A DNA stretch of 64,000 nucleotides from Ancylomarina longa (GCF_003996985.1 NZ_RJJX01000001.1:372001-436000), one strand, 5' to 3'; positions 9,982-18,378 are shown, numbered from the stretch's first letter. The notes: generated by a model from the letters alone, not told the origin. Translations and numbers: made by a program.

Positions 9982-11199
9982 ATGCTAATAGAAAATTATT
10001 TGGATATGAACATCGTACAGGAAGCTGAAAATTACGTTACTAGCCTAATTGAAGAAACTCATCAGTCTATTTATACCTATCACAATTTAGAGCATACACA
10101 AAGAGTTGTGAAGCATGCTGCCAAAATAGGTCAGGAATCGGATCTTTCTGAAGACGAAATGGAAATACTTTTATTGGCTGCTTGGTTTCATGATTCAGGT
10201 TATTATGAGGATTTCACAAGACACGAAGAAATAGGTGCTCAAAAAGCAATAAAGTTCTTAGAGGAAAGAAATTATTCACAGGAAAAAATTGAACAAGTTA
10301 CAGAGGCCATAAGACATACTAAAGTTCCACACATACCCTGTAATCTACCAATTTGCGATGCGCTTTGTGATGCAGATCTTCAGCATTTATCTTCCAAAAA
10401 TTACATGAAGATTTCGGAAAGTTTAAGGGAAGAAAAAGGAGCTCTACTTCAACATGAATTGGCACCTAAACTTTATTGGGAGCAGACTTTAATATTTTTG
10501 AAAGAACATAAATACAAAACAAAATACGGAAGGAAAGTACTTGCTAAAAAGAAAGAGGCAAATTATCAAAAAGTGGCGGAGAAAGTTGCAGGCTATCAAA
10601 ACAAAGAGATTCAGAAACTCACAAATATGATTAATAAGCTTGAGCAACAAAATATCAAGCTGAAAACGCCGCAAAGAGGTATCGAAACCATGTTTAAAGT
10701 GACTTCACGTAATCAAATCAATCTAAGTTCTATCGCTGATAAAAAGGCAAACCTAATGATTTCGGTGAATTCAATAATTATCTCTGCCGTCTTTTTTATA
10801 TTCAAAAATATTATGGATGTACCTCAGTTTATCATCCCTAGTGTCATTTTGCTCACAGTTTGTTTATGCACCATTACCTATTCAGTTCTTGCCACAAGAC
10901 CAATTGTAACGTCCGGTACATTTTCACAAGAGGATATCAAAAAGAAACGTGTCAACCTCATGTTTTTCGGGAATTTTCATAATATGGATTTAATGGATTA
11001 TTCAAAAGCATTAAAAGGAATGATGACAGACTATGATGAATTATACGATAGTTTAATTCGGGATCAATATTATTTAGGTAAAGTATTGGGTAAAAAATAT
11101 AAGTTCTTAAGAATATCCTATACTATCTTTATGTATGGTTTAATTTTTTCAGTTTTAGCTTTCATACTAGCTACAGTATATCAACCAATGATTTGGTGA
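9982..11199 (+). CDS. HD phosphohydrolase fused to Pycsar-effector-type membrane domain
   Basis: 405 residues. The N-terminal half is an HD domain: H34/H38 in YHNLEHTQR, the H70-D71 pair in AAWFHDSGY, and H81. A charged linker runs over about 185-235. The C-terminal part (about 240-405) starts FKVTSRNQINLSSIADKKAN and carries hydrophobic segments near 257-275, 283-304 and 380-400. That pattern is the Pycsar effector membrane family (PycTM, formerly DUF5706). HD domains often cleave nucleotides or cyclic nucleotides, and PycTM proteins disrupt membranes when a cyclic nucleotide signals infection. No cyclase gene is adjacent, so a defence role is not shown. An alternative ATG lies at 10006. Confidence 0.8.
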   Translation: MLIENYLDMNIVQEAENYVTSLIEETHQSIYTYHNLEHTQRVVKHAAKIGQESDLSEDEMEILLLAAWFHDSGYYEDFTRHEEIGAQKAIKFLEERNYSQEKIEQVTEAIRHTKVPHIPCNLPICDALCDADLQHLSSKNYMKISESLREEKGALLQHELAPKLYWEQTLIFLKEHKYKTKYGRKVLAKKKEANYQKVAEKVAGYQNKEIQKLTNMINKLEQQNIKLKTPQRGIETMFKVTSRNQINLSSIADKKANLMISVNSIIISAVFFIFKNIMDVPQFIIPSVILLTVCLCTITYSVLATRPIVTSGTFSQEDIKKKRVNLMFFGNFHNMDLMDYSKALKGMMTDYDELYDSLIRDQYYLGKVLGKKYKFLRISYTIFMYGLIFSVLAFILATVYQPMIW

Positions 11200-11239
11200 A
11201 AAATAATTGTCCTATTTCTATTTTAAAGAATACTTGAAT

Positions 11240-11247
11240 TAACTTTG
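11240..11247 (+). promoter_or_regulatory. putative -7 box before rsmE
   Basis: TAACTTTG matches the Bacteroidota -7 consensus exactly and lies 29 bp before the rsmE ATG. No convincing -33 TTG stands at 19-21 bp. Confidence 0.45.
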
Positions 11248-11276
11248 CACCCATCATGTTTTATTGAATTAGTTTT

Positions 11277-11978
11277 ATGAATTTATTTTACACTCCTGAT
11301 ATTCAGGGAAAAACATATCAATTGGATGAAATTGAATCCAAGCATTGCGTTAAGGTTCTTCGTTTAAAGGAGGAGGACATTATTCATCTTATTGATGGCG
11401 TAGGAACCCTGTTTAAAGCAAAAATCATTCAAGCCCATCCCAAACGATGTACCGTGGAATGTATTGAATCTATAAAAGAATTTGGCAAACTAAACTATGA
11501 ACTTCATATTGCTCTTGCACCAACAAAAAATATTGATAGAACCGAATGGTTTTTAGAAAAATGTACAGAAATTGGGATTGCCGAATTCACCCCCTTGCTT
11601 TGTGAACATTCTGAACGTAAAGTTGTAAAACACGATCGTCTTTTTAAGGTAATCACTTCAGCAGTAAAACAATCCTTGAAAGCTTATCATCCAAAGCTAA
11701 ACGAAATAACAAAATTCAAAGAATTAGTTGAGTCTGATTTTAAGGGTGATAAATTTATTGCTCATTGTTATCCTGGAAAGAAAAAACATTTGAAGGAGAT
11801 TTGTCAACTAAACAAAGATACGCTTATTCTGATAGGACCTGAAGGTGATTTTAGTCCTCAAGAAGTGCAACTAGCAAAGGTCAATAACTTTGTAGAAATT
11901 AGCTTAGGAAGCAGTAGATTAAGAACTGAAACTGCTGGGGTTGTGGCTTGTAATATCGTAAGTTTATCAAATCAATAA
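11277..11978 (+). CDS. rsmE: 16S rRNA (uracil-1498-N3)-methyltransferase
   Basis: 233 residues of the SPOUT/RsmE family, which methylates U1498 of 16S rRNA. An N-terminal PUA-like part carries the SKHCVKVLRL block. The C-terminal SAM-binding trefoil knot shows LILIGPEGDFSPQEV and ISLGSSRLRTETAGVVA, the family hallmarks. One base separates its stop from the following DUF4159 gene, so they are probably translated from one transcript. Confidence 0.95.
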   Translation: MNLFYTPDIQGKTYQLDEIESKHCVKVLRLKEEDIIHLIDGVGTLFKAKIIQAHPKRCTVECIESIKEFGKLNYELHIALAPTKNIDRTEWFLEKCTEIGIAEFTPLLCEHSERKVVKHDRLFKVITSAVKQSLKAYHPKLNEITKFKELVESDFKGDKFIAHCYPGKKKHLKEICQLNKDTLILIGPEGDFSPQEVQLAKVNNFVEISLGSSRLRTETAGVVACNIVSLSNQ

Positions 11979-11979
11979 T

Positions 11980-12642
11980 ATGAGAATAATCCGATTTTTT
12001 CCTATTCTGCTTTTACTATTTATGAGCCTTCAGGTGTATTCACAAAGTTCAAGCGTTAGAATTGCTCTCCTAAAATATAATGGAGGTGGCGATTGGTATG
12101 CAAACCCAAGTTCACTTCCTAATCTTATAGCTTTCTGCAACAAAAATAATATTACAAATATTGAACATGAACCAGCAACAGTTGAGGTTGGAAGTCCAGA
12201 AATTTTTTCATATCCTTTTGTTCATCTAACCGGTCATGGTAATATTATATTTTCAAAAGAGGAAGTTGTCAACTTAAGAAATTATTTGCTTGGAGGAGGA
12301 TTTCTACATGTTGACGACAACTATGGTTTGAATACTTACTTCAGGAGGGAAATCAAAAAGGTTTTTCCAAATGAAGAATTGATTGAGCTCCCCTACTCTC
12401 ATCCCATTTATCATCAGATATATGACTTTCCAAATGGTCTTCCTAAAATTCATGAACACGACGGTAAAGCGGCTCAAGGGTTTGGTATCATTTACAAAGG
12501 ACGCTTGGTTTGTTTTTATTCTTATGATACTGATCTGGGAGATGGATGGGAAGATCCCTCCGTACATCATGATCCTGAAAAAAAGCATTTACAAGCTTTA
12601 AAAATGGGTGCAAATATCCTTTCTTATTGTTTTAGTAATTAG
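11980..12642 (+). CDS. secreted DUF4159 domain protein
   Basis: 220 residues with a signal peptide (LLLFMSLQVYSQ). The body matches the DUF4159 family: SVRIALLKYNGGGDWYANP, FVHLTGHGNIIFS, GGGFLHVDDNYG and GFGIIYKGRLVCFYSYDTDLGDGWEDP. The fold resembles class I glutamine amidotransferase-like proteins, often next to von Willebrand or MoxR genes elsewhere, but here it follows rsmE. Biochemical function is unknown. The rsmE stop and this ATG are one base apart. Confidence 0.85.
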   Translation: MRIIRFFPILLLLFMSLQVYSQSSSVRIALLKYNGGGDWYANPSSLPNLIAFCNKNNITNIEHEPATVEVGSPEIFSYPFVHLTGHGNIIFSKEEVVNLRNYLLGGGFLHVDDNYGLNTYFRREIKKVFPNEELIELPYSHPIYHQIYDFPNGLPKIHEHDGKAAQGFGIIYKGRLVCFYSYDTDLGDGWEDPSVHHDPEKKHLQALKMGANILSYCFSN

Positions 12643-12771
12643 ATTTATTCTTAATTAAACACCCCAACTCAATTAATTCTATTCTTGTTAATCTTTTTCT
12701 TGAATATTCATTATCAAAATGATAACTTATAGTGATTTTTTTATTATTACCAATCATTAAAGTTTATCGCT

Positions 12772-13974
12772 ATGCAAAGCATTAAAACAAGTAAGGGAAT
12801 TATTGGAATTTTAACTGGTGGTGGAGATGTTCCAGGGTTAAATCCAGCAATTCGCGCAGTTACAATTAGAGCATTAAGGGAAGGCTATCAGGTTATCGGA
12901 ATTAGAAAAGGTTGGAGAGGCTTAATTGATATTGTAAGAGACAAGAAAGTTGATAACAGTGAAAATTATGAAATTCTAACGGAAGAATTGGTAAATAAAG
13001 TCGGACGAACTGGCGGAACATTTTTACATACATCAAGGGTGAACCCTTCGAAAACACCCAAAGAAAGAGTTCCTACTCATTTACAAGAAAAATACAATCA
13101 AGACATTAATGACCTTACAAAAGAAGTTCTGGCAAATCTTGATTTTCTAAATATTGATTATCTTATTCCTATCGGTGGAGACGACACTTTAAGTTATGGT
13201 GTTCGACTTTATCAGGAAGGATTTAAAGTAATAGCCATTCCTAAAACTATGGATAATGATGTTCCCGGAACTGATTATTGTATCGGATTTAGTACCTGTA
13301 TTACTCGTACCATTTCTCTAACACACAGTTTAAGAACATCAGCCGGATCGCATGAACGATTACTTGTCTTGGAAGTTTTTGGAAGATATGCAGGTTTCAC
13401 AGCCATATTACCAACCTTAGCGGGTGCAGCAAATCGTTGTGTAATCCCTGAGTACGATTTCGACATTGAGCGCCTTACGGAACTCATGATACAAGATAGA
13501 TTCTCAAATCCTAGTCATTATTCTGTGGTTCTAATTTCGGAAGGAGCAGCATTTTCAGGAGAAAAAATGATATTTCAAAACGCCCTGAAAGATGATTACG
13601 GACATAAAAAACTTGGAGGCATCGGCGAAAGAGTTTCCATGCAAATGAAACAATTGTCTCCAAAATTCAATAATTCCAAGCCAATTAATGTTATCAATCA
13701 AAAATTAGGCTATTTGGTTCGTTGTGGAGATCCTGATGCAATTGATTCAATTGTTCCGATGGCATTTGGAAACCTCGCATTAGACCTAATCATTAAAGGC
13801 ATTCATGGTAGATTAATTACCTTGCGGAATGGCAGATACGACAATGCACCTATTGATATTGTTACTAGCACCAAAAAAATAGTAGATGTAAATAGATATT
13901 ACAATGTGGATCGATTGCGCCCTAAATACAATAGTTTTGAACTACAACCACTTTTCCTTATGACAGGCTTGTAG
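12772..13974 (+). CDS. 6-phosphofructokinase with pyrophosphate-type active-site residues
   Basis: 400-residue PFK-A family enzyme of glycolysis. Residues 135-138 are GGDD and 157-163 are PKTMDND. ATP-dependent PFKs have Gly at both discriminating positions (E. coli G104 and G124), whereas PPi-dependent enzymes have Asp and Lys. Here these are D138 and K158, so PPi use is predicted, though annotation pipelines will usually name it ATP-dependent. The N-terminal GGGDVPGLN phosphate loop is present. It stands alone: 129 bp follow the DUF4159 gene, and a hairpin with a promoter-like box lies downstream. Confidence 0.9.
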   Translation: MQSIKTSKGIIGILTGGGDVPGLNPAIRAVTIRALREGYQVIGIRKGWRGLIDIVRDKKVDNSENYEILTEELVNKVGRTGGTFLHTSRVNPSKTPKERVPTHLQEKYNQDINDLTKEVLANLDFLNIDYLIPIGGDDTLSYGVRLYQEGFKVIAIPKTMDNDVPGTDYCIGFSTCITRTISLTHSLRTSAGSHERLLVLEVFGRYAGFTAILPTLAGAANRCVIPEYDFDIERLTELMIQDRFSNPSHYSVVLISEGAAFSGEKMIFQNALKDDYGHKKLGGIGERVSMQMKQLSPKFNNSKPINVINQKLGYLVRCGDPDAIDSIVPMAFGNLALDLIIKGIHGRLITLRNGRYDNAPIDIVTSTKKIVDVNRYYNVDRLRPKYNSFELQPLFLMTGL

Positions 13975-14049
13975 CAATGGCATTTTTGCATAAAAAATTG
14001 AAGTTTAACACGTACACTTAGTTATAAACAAAAAGTTTACTAATTTTGA

Positions 14050-14075
14050 GAAACCTTTCAGTAATGGAAGGTTTC
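14050..14075 (+). terminator. hairpin after pfk
   Basis: GAAACCTTTC at 14050-14059 pairs with GGAAGGTTTC at 14066-14075 (10 bp with one GU, 6-nt loop). The following TACTTTTGC is a weak T-tract. It may terminate pfk. Because TAATTTTG at 14041-14048 is a -7-like box, it might instead be the 5' end of the next transcript. Confidence 0.4.
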
Positions 14076-14150
14076 TACTTTTGCAACCATCCCTCATACC
14101 ATTTTTAAATCCTTTTATTAATTTTTTTGTTTTAAATAATTCAACTTACT

Positions 14151-14795
14151 ATGCTGGAATATAATTTATTAGGCATTTCTGTCTTAGAGTGGATTGGTTA
14201 CGCTGCTTCTACTTTAGTTTTAATATCACTTACAATGACATCTATCGTCAAATTAAGATGGTATAATCTTGCCGGAGCTATTCTTTTTTCAACCTATGGA
14301 TTTTTAATTGGATCATTGCCAGTTGGGATAATGAACTTTCTAATCGTTTGTGCGAACATCTTCAATCTCAGGAAAATGAATAGACAGAAAGAAGATTTCA
14401 AAATTATAGAAATTAAGGAAAATGACGATCTACTTCTTTATTTTTTAGACTATTACAAAAAGGATATCAAAAACTATTTTCCTGATTTCGAGCTTGTAAA
14501 AAATCAACTAAGCCTATTTGTTTTGAGAGATATGGCTGTTGCAGGAATCTTCATTGGTACAATGGAACAAGAAAATATACGTATCGATATGGATTATGCT
14601 TTACCAAAATACAGAGACTTTAAAGTTGGAAATTATTTATATAGAAAATTGAATCAAATATTAAGCAATCACAATATCCATTCGGTATATGCCAATTCCC
14701 AGATTAATTTGAAGTATATGGAAAAAATGGGATTTGAACCTAAAACTAAAAATGGCAAATCCATCCTAGTGAAATCAATTAAAAAGCCCTTATAA
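14151..14795 (+). CDS. YgjV-like membrane segment fused to GNAT-like domain
   Basis: 214 residues. Residues 1-80 are three hydrophobic segments (LEWIGYAASTLVLISLTMT, WYNLAGAILFSTYGFLI, VGIMNFLIVCANIF) resembling the YgjV/SemiSWEET-like inner-membrane family. Residues about 90-210 resemble an N-acetyltransferase fold (YLYRKLNQILSNHNIHSVYANSQ, then YMEKMGFEPK, a typical GNAT ending). Substrate unknown. The stop codon falls in the loop of the terminator hairpin, so translation runs through the left arm. Confidence 0.65.
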   Translation: MLEYNLLGISVLEWIGYAASTLVLISLTMTSIVKLRWYNLAGAILFSTYGFLIGSLPVGIMNFLIVCANIFNLRKMNRQKEDFKIIEIKENDDLLLYFLDYYKKDIKNYFPDFELVKNQLSLFVLRDMAVAGIFIGTMEQENIRIDMDYALPKYRDFKVGNYLYRKLNQILSNHNIHSVYANSQINLKYMEKMGFEPKTKNGKSILVKSIKKPL

Positions 14796-14808
14796 AAGGG
14801 CTTTTTTT
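14782..14808 (+). terminator. intrinsic terminator overlapping the end of the GNAT fusion gene
   Basis: AAAAGCCCTT (14782-14791) and AAGGGCTTTT (14796-14805) form a 10-bp stem with an ATAA loop, followed by more T. The gene's TAA at 14793-14795 is in the loop. Confidence 0.85.
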
Positions 14809-14813
14809 AATCA

Positions 14814-14993
14814 TCAATCATCATCAGTTAATTTCATATTCGATACTTTACTTCTTCCAGAATCCTTCAGCGCTTTATTCAAAATCCATTCAATTTGTCC
14901 ATTCGTGCTTCGAAATTCATCCTGAGCCCACTTTTCCAATTTTTTGTACATCTCCGGACTTAGGCGCAGAACAAATGTTTTCTTTTTCGTCAT
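14814..14993 (-). CDS. small ribbon-helix-helix (Arc-like) DNA-binding protein
   Basis: 59 residues beginning MTKKKTFVLRLSPEMYKKLEKWA and ending in three Asp. The pattern (a basic beta strand FVLRLS, then helix EMYKKLEKWAQDEF, a turn, and helix NGQIEWILNKALKD) is that of Arc/MetJ-type ribbon-helix-helix proteins. The start ATG is 13 bp downstream of the SPFH gene stop on the same strand, so the two are very likely one operon. Small Arc-like genes next to SPFH genes are a recurring pair. The DNA target is unknown. Confidence 0.8.
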   Translation of the reverse strand: MTKKKTFVLRLSPEMYKKLEKWAQDEFRSTNGQIEWILNKALKDSGRSKVSNMKLTDDD

Positions 14994-15006
14994 AGCTGTA
15001 AATAAT

Positions 15007-15861
15007 TTATTGATACAGGCTACCAGTATTTAATACAGGAGTCGCATCTTTATCTGAACAAAGCACTACCATTAAATTACTGACCATAGTTGCTTTCTTA
15101 TCTTCGTCCAAATCAACGATATTTTTTTCGGTCAATTCCTCTAAAGCCATATCAACCATACTAACAGCACCTTCAACAATTTTAAATCGAGCGGCAACTA
15201 CTGCTGTAGCTTGTTGACGACGTAGCATTGCACCAGCAATCTCCGATGCATAGGCTAAGTAATTAATTCTCGCCTCCATAATCTCAATCCCTGCAATAGT
15301 CAACCTATCCGTTAATTCACTCTCTAGCAACTCACTTACATCATCTCCTCCTGATCTCAAGGTAATCTCAGCACCTTCATCTTCAAAATTATCATATGGA
15401 TAAGATCCTGCCATATTGCGAATTGCAGCTTCCGACTGAATGTTCACAAAATGCTCATAATCATTCACATCAAAGGCGGCTTTGAAAGTATCCTTAACTC
15501 GCCATACTAAGACAACACCAATCATTATCGGATTTCCTATTTTATCATTTACTTTGATCGGATCACTATCGAGATTCCTGGCTCGTAGTGATATTTTCTT
15601 TTTTACAAATAAAGGATTTACCCAAAAAAATCCATTTTTAAGAATCGTTCCTTTATATGCACCAAAAAGAACCAATACCATTGATTCATTTGGATTTACA
15701 ACTGTAAATCCTGGGATACATATAATTCCAACAACAAATAATATGGCTAAAACCGGGTTTTTCACTATTGCTAGTCCTAATACCCCTAATGCAATAATAG
15801 CAAATACAACAAATACCATTAGAAATCCAGATACTGCCGAATACTTTTTTTCCGTTTCCAT
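15007..15861 (-). CDS. SPFH/band 7 domain membrane protein
   Basis: 284 residues. Two adjacent hydrophobic segments over residues 10-52 anchor it in the membrane. The band 7 domain follows (GFTVVNPNESMVLVLFGAYKGTI, NEYEHFV-type block, ITLRSGGDD, IEIMEARINYLAYASEIAGAMLRRQQATAVVAAR). The last helix, about 225-265, is acidic. SPFH proteins form oligomeric membrane scaffolds. The product of this operon also includes the ribbon-helix-helix protein. Confidence 0.9.
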   Translation of the reverse strand: METEKKYSAVSGFLMVFVVFAIIALGVLGLAIVKNPVLAILFVVGIICIPGFTVVNPNESMVLVLFGAYKGTILKNGFFWVNPLFVKKKISLRARNLDSDPIKVNDKIGNPIMIGVVLVWRVKDTFKAAFDVNDYEHFVNIQSEAAIRNMAGSYPYDNFEDEGAEITLRSGGDDVSELLESELTDRLTIAGIEIMEARINYLAYASEIAGAMLRRQQATAVVAARFKIVEGAVSMVDMALEELTEKNIVDLDEDKKATMVSNLMVVLCSDKDATPVLNTGSLYQ

Positions 15862-16020
15862 GTTTTTACACTTTTTTTAGTGATTAGTATTAATTTACAA
15901 TCAAATAACTCATCGTAATTACGATGTTGTATTGATCTATATCTTAAAAAGATATTTAAAAAATTAAATTATTTTCTGCTAATACTCTTGAGCTAAAATT
16001 TAGTATATTTAATTCTTTTC

Positions 16021-16037
16021 GATATCATTTTGATATC
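16021..16037. repeat. short inverted repeat upstream of SPFH gene
   Basis: GATATCA (16021-16027) and TGATATC (16031-16037), 3-bp spacer, about 160 bp upstream of the SPFH start. It could be an operator or chance in AT-rich DNA. Confidence 0.25.
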
Positions 16038-16063
16038 AATTTATAATATTTAAATGAGAAATC

Positions 16064-16100
16064 AAAAAAAAATCGAAGTGATTATCACTTCGATTTTTTT
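16064..16100 (-). terminator. terminator of the 81-residue gene
   Basis: A near-perfect palindrome centred on 16083: AATCGAAGTGAT (16071-16082) against ATCACTTCGATT (16084-16095), with A-runs on one flank and T-runs on the other. It starts immediately at the stop codon of the minus-strand gene and can work in both directions. Confidence 0.8.
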
Positions 16101-16345
16101 TAATTTAAAGAAAACTCCCTGATAAATAAGGGTTTATGCTTTACAGAAATAGTAGAATTTTTGAAATTTTTCACCTTTTGTACTACCTCAGTATTAGCTT
16201 CGCTTTTGTATCGATCTAAATAGTTATACAACTCTAAGGAATCAAATACGTTAGTACTTGCTATTTTCTCAAGAAGTGAAATCATTTTATCCGCGGAATA
16301 TAAAAAATCGTTTTGCATTAAAGTGTATAAGTCGTCCATAGGCAT
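16100..16345 (-). CDS. hypothetical protein, 81 residues
   Basis: Not recognised. It is probably a soluble, mainly helical protein (MDDLYTLMQNDFLYSADKMISLLEKI) with a basic C-terminal third (VKNFKNSTISVKHKPLFIREF). It has its own terminator. An IS element now sits 48 bp upstream. Without the IS, the gene would begin about 95 bp behind the ECF sigma factor gene on the same strand. The insertion must have changed its upstream region. A second in-frame ATG lies at 16339. Confidence 0.55.
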   Translation of the reverse strand: MPMDDLYTLMQNDFLYSADKMISLLEKIASTNVFDSLELYNYLDRYKSEANTEVVQKVKNFKNSTISVKHKPLFIREFSLN

Positions 16346-16384
16346 TTATTTTATGACTTAAACGCAATTGCAATCAATTTATTA

Positions 16385-16393
16385 TATCTAAAC
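16385..16393. repeat. left target-site duplication of the IS element
   Basis: TATCTAAAC, repeated exactly at 17729-17737 on the other side of the element. Confidence 0.9.
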
Positions 16394-17728
16394 CAATAGC
16401 GTCCTAAACGATTAAAAAAAAGAGAAAGAATTTAAGTATCTCAATATTAACTTTGAGTTGCATAACAAAAAAACTTTCTCTCATGACAAATTTAAACTTA
16501 TTCTCTCAAATCATATCCAAATTGGATCGAACCTGTTTCAAGCGAATAGTTTCAGATAAGAAAACGGATAAGCATCAGAAAGGATATGACAGTTGGACCC
16601 ATTTAGTATCAATGTTATTCTGTCAATTTGCAAAAAATCAATCGATCAGAGATATTAGTAATGGTTTGCGTTCGGCAACAGGAAATTTAAATCATCTGGG
16701 AATTGATAGAGCTCCATCCAAATCAACGATAAGTTATCAGAATAAACATAGAGACTGGACACTTTTTAGGAATTACTATTATCAGTTACTATCTAGTTTA
16801 GGACAGCAAGCTGATTTTAAACAAGTAAAATTCCGTATTAAATCGAAAATATTATTGCTTGATTCCTCAACTATAAGTTTGTGCTTAAGCCTTTTTGATT
16901 GGGCAAAATACAAGACAGCTAAAGGGGCAGTAAAAATGCATACACTTCTTGATTACGATGGTAATTTACCTACATATATAAATATTACAAATGGCAAAAC
17001 AGCCGATAATAAAGGAGCTTACGATATTCCTTTACTTAAAAGGAGCGTCATTGTTGCAGATCGATATTATAATGATTTCGCCTTGCTAAATGTTTGGGGC
17101 AGCAACTCGGTATATTTTGTAGTGAGACATAAAGAAAATATTCAGTTTACATGTATAAAGGAAAATGAATTACCAGATGATCGACATCAGAATATTCTAA
17201 AAGATGAAATCATTGAATTATCAAGTGCCAGATCAAAAAAAAGATACCCTAAAAAGCTAAGAAGGGTGGCTATATGGAATGAAGAAAACCAGCAAGTGAT
17301 AGAACTTATAACAAATCAAATGTCTTGGACAGCAAACACAATAAGTGAGCTTTATAAGAGCAGGTGGCAAATAGAAATATTTTTTAGAGAGGTAAAACAA
17401 CTACTGCACATCAAATCATTTATTGGAACAACAGAAAATGCAGTGATGATACAAATATGGACAGCCATGATTACAAACTTATCCTAAAAATTCTTAAAGA
17501 ACTCGCAAAGTTTAATTGGCAGTTGTCAAATCTTGTAGCCTTTATCAGGTTAAATCTATTTGTTAAAATAGATTTACAAATCTGGCTGGATAATCCGTTT
17601 AAAAAGCCTCCTAAGAGAGATAATTCTGTAATACAGGGGGTGCTTTTTCAAATATGACATTATAAACCTTGAAAAGATCATATTTAGGGTCTTGGAAATT
17701 ATGAATGAAAACGTTTAGGACGCGATTG
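16394..17728 (+). mobile_element. IS4-family insertion sequence, 1335 bp
   Basis: Terminal inverted repeats are 16394-16410 and 17712-17728: 17 bp with 16 matches, core GCGTCCTAAACG. A 9-bp direct repeat TATCTAAAC flanks the element exactly. The transposase gene fills the interior. The right end abuts the T-tract of the sigma factor gene's terminator. Clean ends and the perfect duplication suggest recent insertion, although the transposase frame is broken. Confidence 0.92.
16483..17657 (+). pseudogene. IS4-family DDE transposase, frameshifted
   Basis: The first frame (16483-17487) shows LLLDSSTISLCLSLFDWAKYK (first catalytic Asp), VIVADRYYND (second Asp) and YKSRWQIEIFFREVK, a perfect Y-x2-R-x3-E-x6-K signature of IS4. 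After IWTAMIT it reads NLS and stops at 17487. The expected C-terminus (KLILKILKELAKFNWQLSNL onward) continues in the -1 frame to 17657. The junction, near 17470-17480, has no canonical slippery heptamer, so a 1-bp deletion is more likely than programmed frameshifting. The ATG at 16483 is preferred over the TTG at 16453. Confidence 0.85.
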
Positions 17729-17737
17729 TATCTAAAC
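17729..17737. repeat. right target-site duplication of the IS element
   Basis: TATCTAAAC, identical to 16385-16393. On the minus strand it directly follows the T-tract of the sigma factor terminator. Confidence 0.9.
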
Positions 17738-17764
17738 AAAAAGGTCGGAGAAAAATATCCGACC
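17738..17764 (-). terminator. terminator of the ECF sigma factor gene
   Basis: GGTCGGA (17743-17749) pairs with TCCGACC (17758-17764), 8-nt loop. On the minus strand the stem is followed by TTTTT. The IS insertion point lies just beyond it. Confidence 0.75.
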
Positions 17765-17784
17765 AATACCTATTCAAACACAAA

Positions 17785-18378
17785 CTATGAAACTAAGCTC
17801 ATTTTTCTCTCCTCTATAATTTTACGCATATTAATTAAGGCGTATCTCATTCTTCCAAGAGCAGTATTTATACTCACATCAGTTTGCTCAGCAATATCTT
17901 TGAAACTTAACCCCTTGTAATGTCTCAAAATTACGACTTCCTTTTGATCAGCAGGTAATTCCTCTACAAGTTCACGAATATCAGCATAAATTTGATGTTT
18001 AATTAATTCGTCCTCGCAATTACTATCACTAAATTTAGCAGAATTAAAAATATCAAGTTCATAATCATCCTTTGAAAAGGTATTATTCTGTTTTACCCTT
18101 CTAAAATGATCTATGATCAAATTATGAGCTATGCGTAATACCCAAGCAAGGAATTTTCCATTATCCTGGTATTTGCCCAAGCGCAACGAACGGATTACTT
18201 TAATAAAAGTATCCTGAAATAAATCTTCGGTAAGCTGATGATTTTTAACAATTAGATAGATATATGTATATAAACGATCTTTATGCCGATTTATAAGAAT
18301 ATCAATACTATCTGGGTTACCATCAATATATTGCTTAACGAGATCATAATCGGTAGGATTAGTTTTTCTCAATTTCAC
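17785..18378 (-). CDS. ECF-type RNA polymerase sigma factor
   Basis: 197 residues. Region 2 shows LIVKNHQLTEDLFQDTFIKVIRSL and FLAWVLRIAHNLIIDHFRR. Region 4 shows LPADQKEVVILRHYKGLSFKDIAEQTDVSINTALGRMRYALINMRK. The start is GTG: an in-frame TAA lies three codons upstream, and the nearby ATG at 18380 is out of frame and meets TGA at once. No anti-sigma factor gene is adjacent. Before IS insertion the 81-residue gene would have been its downstream neighbour. Confidence 0.93.
   Translation of the reverse strand: MKLRKTNPTDYDLVKQYIDGNPDSIDILINRHKDRLYTYIYLIVKNHQLTEDLFQDTFIKVIRSLRLGKYQDNGKFLAWVLRIAHNLIIDHFRRVKQNNTFSKDDYELDIFNSAKFSDSNCEDELIKHQIYADIRELVEELPADQKEVVILRHYKGLSFKDIAEQTDVSINTALGRMRYALINMRKIIEERKMSLVS

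Noticed and set aside
17457-17657. separate small gene
   Set aside because: It is the frameshifted C-terminus of the IS4 transposase.
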